DNA from: Candidatus Dormiibacterota bacterium
Lineage (GTDB): Bacteria; Chloroflexota; Dormibacteria; UBA8260
NCBI GenBank assembly: GCA_955652455.1
Contig: CATPBU010000001.1
Coordinates: 1-6,055, forward strand
Direction of reading: 5' to 3'
Length of the DNA stretch: 6,055 nucleotides
This document shows, one piece after another, positions 4,964 to 6,055 of the stretch. Positions within the stretch are counted from its first letter, which is position 1, and each line of letters begins with the position of its first letter. The position numbers and the translations under genes are program-made. The notes below the pieces were generated by a model. That model was not told the origin of the DNA, did no database searches, and saw only the letters and a list, made by a program, of their open reading frames with translations.

Positions 4964-5596
4964 TCAGACGCCCGCGTCGGGTATGGGGTCGTGTGGTTCG
5001 GCGAAGGACGTCGCCACGCTCGACGCTGCAGGCACGACCTTTGCGACCACCCAGTGATACTTTCCGAGACGCCGGATTCGCTCGAACCCCTGGCGTTCGA
5101 ACATCGAGACCGTTCCGTTGTGAAGGAACGACGTGGAGACCGATCGGCTTTCGACGTCCTCTGGGTAGCTCTCCACCGTTCCTCCTCCGAGTCGGGCGAT
5201 CTCCTGCAGAGCACCGTCGAGCGCGGCAGACGCGACCTCTTTGCGCCTGTACTTACTGTGGACGAAGAAGCAGGTTATTCGCCAATCCGGAAGGGCGGTC
5301 AGACCTTCGAGGTAGTCGCGCCGGTGCTTGATGCGTGGTAGCTCGTCGGTCGGCCCAAACTGGCACCAGCCCACGCACGTCGGCCCGTCGTACACGAGGG
5401 CGCCGTGGGCCGCGCCTTCCCGAACTCGACGCTCCTTCTCCGTTCGGTTCTGCGCCGCGGTCCTCGTGCGGCCCACACCCTCTGGGTGGAAGGCCATACA
5501 CCAGCAGCCGCCCCGTACGCCGTTGTGCTTCTCAACAAGCCGAGCGAAGTCCTGCCAGGTGGTCTCGTCCAGCGGCTTTCCGCGAAGAGCAGTCAT
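4964..5596 (-). CDS. GNAT-family N-acetyltransferase
   Basis: A 210-residue cytoplasmic acetyltransferase of the GNAT fold, expected to move an acetyl group from acetyl-CoA to an unknown acceptor. Numbered from ATG 5596: an N-terminal NGVRGGCWCMAFHPEGVG (25-42), a cysteine-tryptophan signature of one GNAT subgroup; HGALVYDGPTCVGWCQFGP (64-82), the central strands; DWRITCFFVHSKYRRKEVASAAL (104-126), covering strand 4 and the acetyl-CoA loop; and GTVSMFERQGFERI (about 156-169), motif B. The loop normally reads R-x-x-G-x-A; here it is R-R-K-E-V-A, with Glu120 in place of the glycine. A 22-residue Pro/Ala-rich tail follows the HWVVAKVV strand. The start is uncertain: GTG 5614 would add six residues, but neither start has a well-placed ribosome site. 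First gene of a likely pair with the YdeI-like gene. Confidence 0.85.
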   Translation of the reverse strand: MTALRGKPLDETTWQDFARLVEKHNGVRGGCWCMAFHPEGVGRTRTAAQNRTEKERRVREGAAHGALVYDGPTCVGWCQFGPTDELPRIKHRRDYLEGLTALPDWRITCFFVHSKYRRKEVASAALDGALQEIARLGGGTVESYPEDVESRSVSTSFLHNGTVSMFERQGFERIRRLGKYHWVVAKVVPAASSVATSFAEPHDPIPDAGV

Positions 5597-5639
5597 GGTC
5601 CTGTCGGACGCCACGATACGGAAGAAGAGCTAGCCGTCG

Positions 5640-6030
5640 TCCCAGACGCGCGGGTCACCAGTGGACGAACGTCGAATCGAGAGGCCGGCCGCACATCCGC
5701 CGCGGTGACCAGCTCTGCCAGAGCGGTCGCCGTTGCCGCCAACGGCGTGTTCGGGTCTGGCCAGTGCACCTGAGGATGTCGATGTAATCCGTGTTGAGCG
5801 CGCGCAAGCTGTCGTCGACACCGCGCCGGATCGACTCCGGGCTCGAGTCGCGCACGATGCGCCCCCGCCCAATGGATCGCAGCCCGCCTTTGGTCGCCAT
5901 GACCACGTCTTCTCGAGCAGAACCCTCGGGGGCTCGCGCGCGAAGGCGCTCGGATGTGCCGAATCCGTAGCCCTGCGCGGTGTCGAAGATGGTGATCCCG
6001 CCCGGTGCGACCGAGCGTTACCTGCTGCAT
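5640..6030 (-). pseudogene. Aldo/keto reductase remnant (internal deletion, frameshift, missing C-terminus)
   Basis: From ATG 6030 the frame opens MQQVTLGRTG, the usual N-terminus of aldo/keto reductases. At about 5999-6003 the similarity jumps, in another frame, to GITIFDTAQGYGFGTSERL, so the few dozen residues normally between these motifs are absent. This second frame runs through EDVVMATKGGLR, VRDSSPESIRRGVDDSLRAL and NTDYIDIL to about 5774. A one-base loss there moves the frame, and QVHWPDPNTPLAATATALAELV continues in the third. Similarity fades after RFDV (about 5669), where a full enzyme would continue for roughly 200 residues. The catalytic Asp and Tyr (FDTAQGY), Lys (ATKGG) and His (QVHW) are all still readable but split over frames, so no working NADPH-dependent reductase can be made. 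The deletion and truncation are too large to be sequencing slips. It lies directly upstream of the GNAT gene. Confidence 0.88.
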
Positions 6031-6055
6031 CAACCCAGGCTACCTCTATGGGGCC

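Noticed and set aside
5082..5100. Second LexA-like box, TCGAAC and GTTCGA as inverted repeat
   Set aside because: The spacer is seven bases instead of four, it lies inside the GNAT coding region, and it results from the repeated Phe-Glu-Arg codons of the FERQGFER motif.
4945..5214. N-terminal extension of the YdeI-like frame to 5214
   Set aside because: It lies wholly within the GNAT gene in another frame and shows no YdeI similarity. ATG 4944 has a good ribosome site and the correct family length.

Overview
This window is high-GC bacterial chromosome, most likely from an actinobacterium. The reasons are a strong G/C bias at third codon positions, frequent GTG starts, a GAAC-N4-GTTC LexA box of the actinobacterial/Bacillus type, and gene families (PPOX-class flavin/F420 enzymes, YdeI-like proteins, a DUF5658-like membrane protein) that are common there. 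The genus cannot be told from the sequence. It looks like ordinary chromosomal housekeeping and accessory DNA. I see no insertion sequence, integrase, CRISPR array, tRNA or rRNA.

Layout, left to right. (1) 1-1008, minus strand: a three-gene redox cluster. In transcription order it holds a PPOX-fold flavin/F420 enzyme (1008->562), a small antibiotic-biosynthesis-monooxygenase (ABM) fold protein (458->135) and the first 40 codons of a 1-Cys peroxiredoxin (122->window edge). The last two are tightly coupled: the peroxiredoxin Shine-Dalgarno directly follows the ABM stop codon. (2) 1009-1103: a divergent control region of 95 bp. A near-perfect LexA/SOS operator (1091-1104) ends on the first base of the probable GTG start of dinB. 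(3) 1104-2297, plus strand: DNA polymerase IV (dinB), complete with catalytic carboxylates, a tyrosine steric gate and a clamp-binding motif. (4) 2338-3300, minus strand: an uncharacterised five-helix membrane protein with an extracytoplasmic domain and a DUF5658-like C-terminal half, convergent with dinB. (5) 3415-4287, minus: an NmrA-like NAD(P)-binding oxidoreductase. (6) 4369-5596, minus: a probable two-gene unit, GNAT acetyltransferase then a YdeI/OmpD-associated-like protein, with a strong hairpin after its end. (7) 5640-6030, minus: a broken aldo/keto reductase with an internal deletion, a frameshift and a missing C-terminal part.

How it fits together: the left half is stress related, with peroxide detoxification and redox genes divergent from an SOS-controlled translesion polymerase. 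The right half is a run of minus-strand accessory enzymes next to a decaying reductase gene. The best leads are the LexA operator placed on the dinB start, the unusual two-part membrane protein, the Gly-to-Glu change in the acetyl-CoA loop of the GNAT protein, and the multiply damaged reductase. I did not find convincing evidence of a wholly new system.
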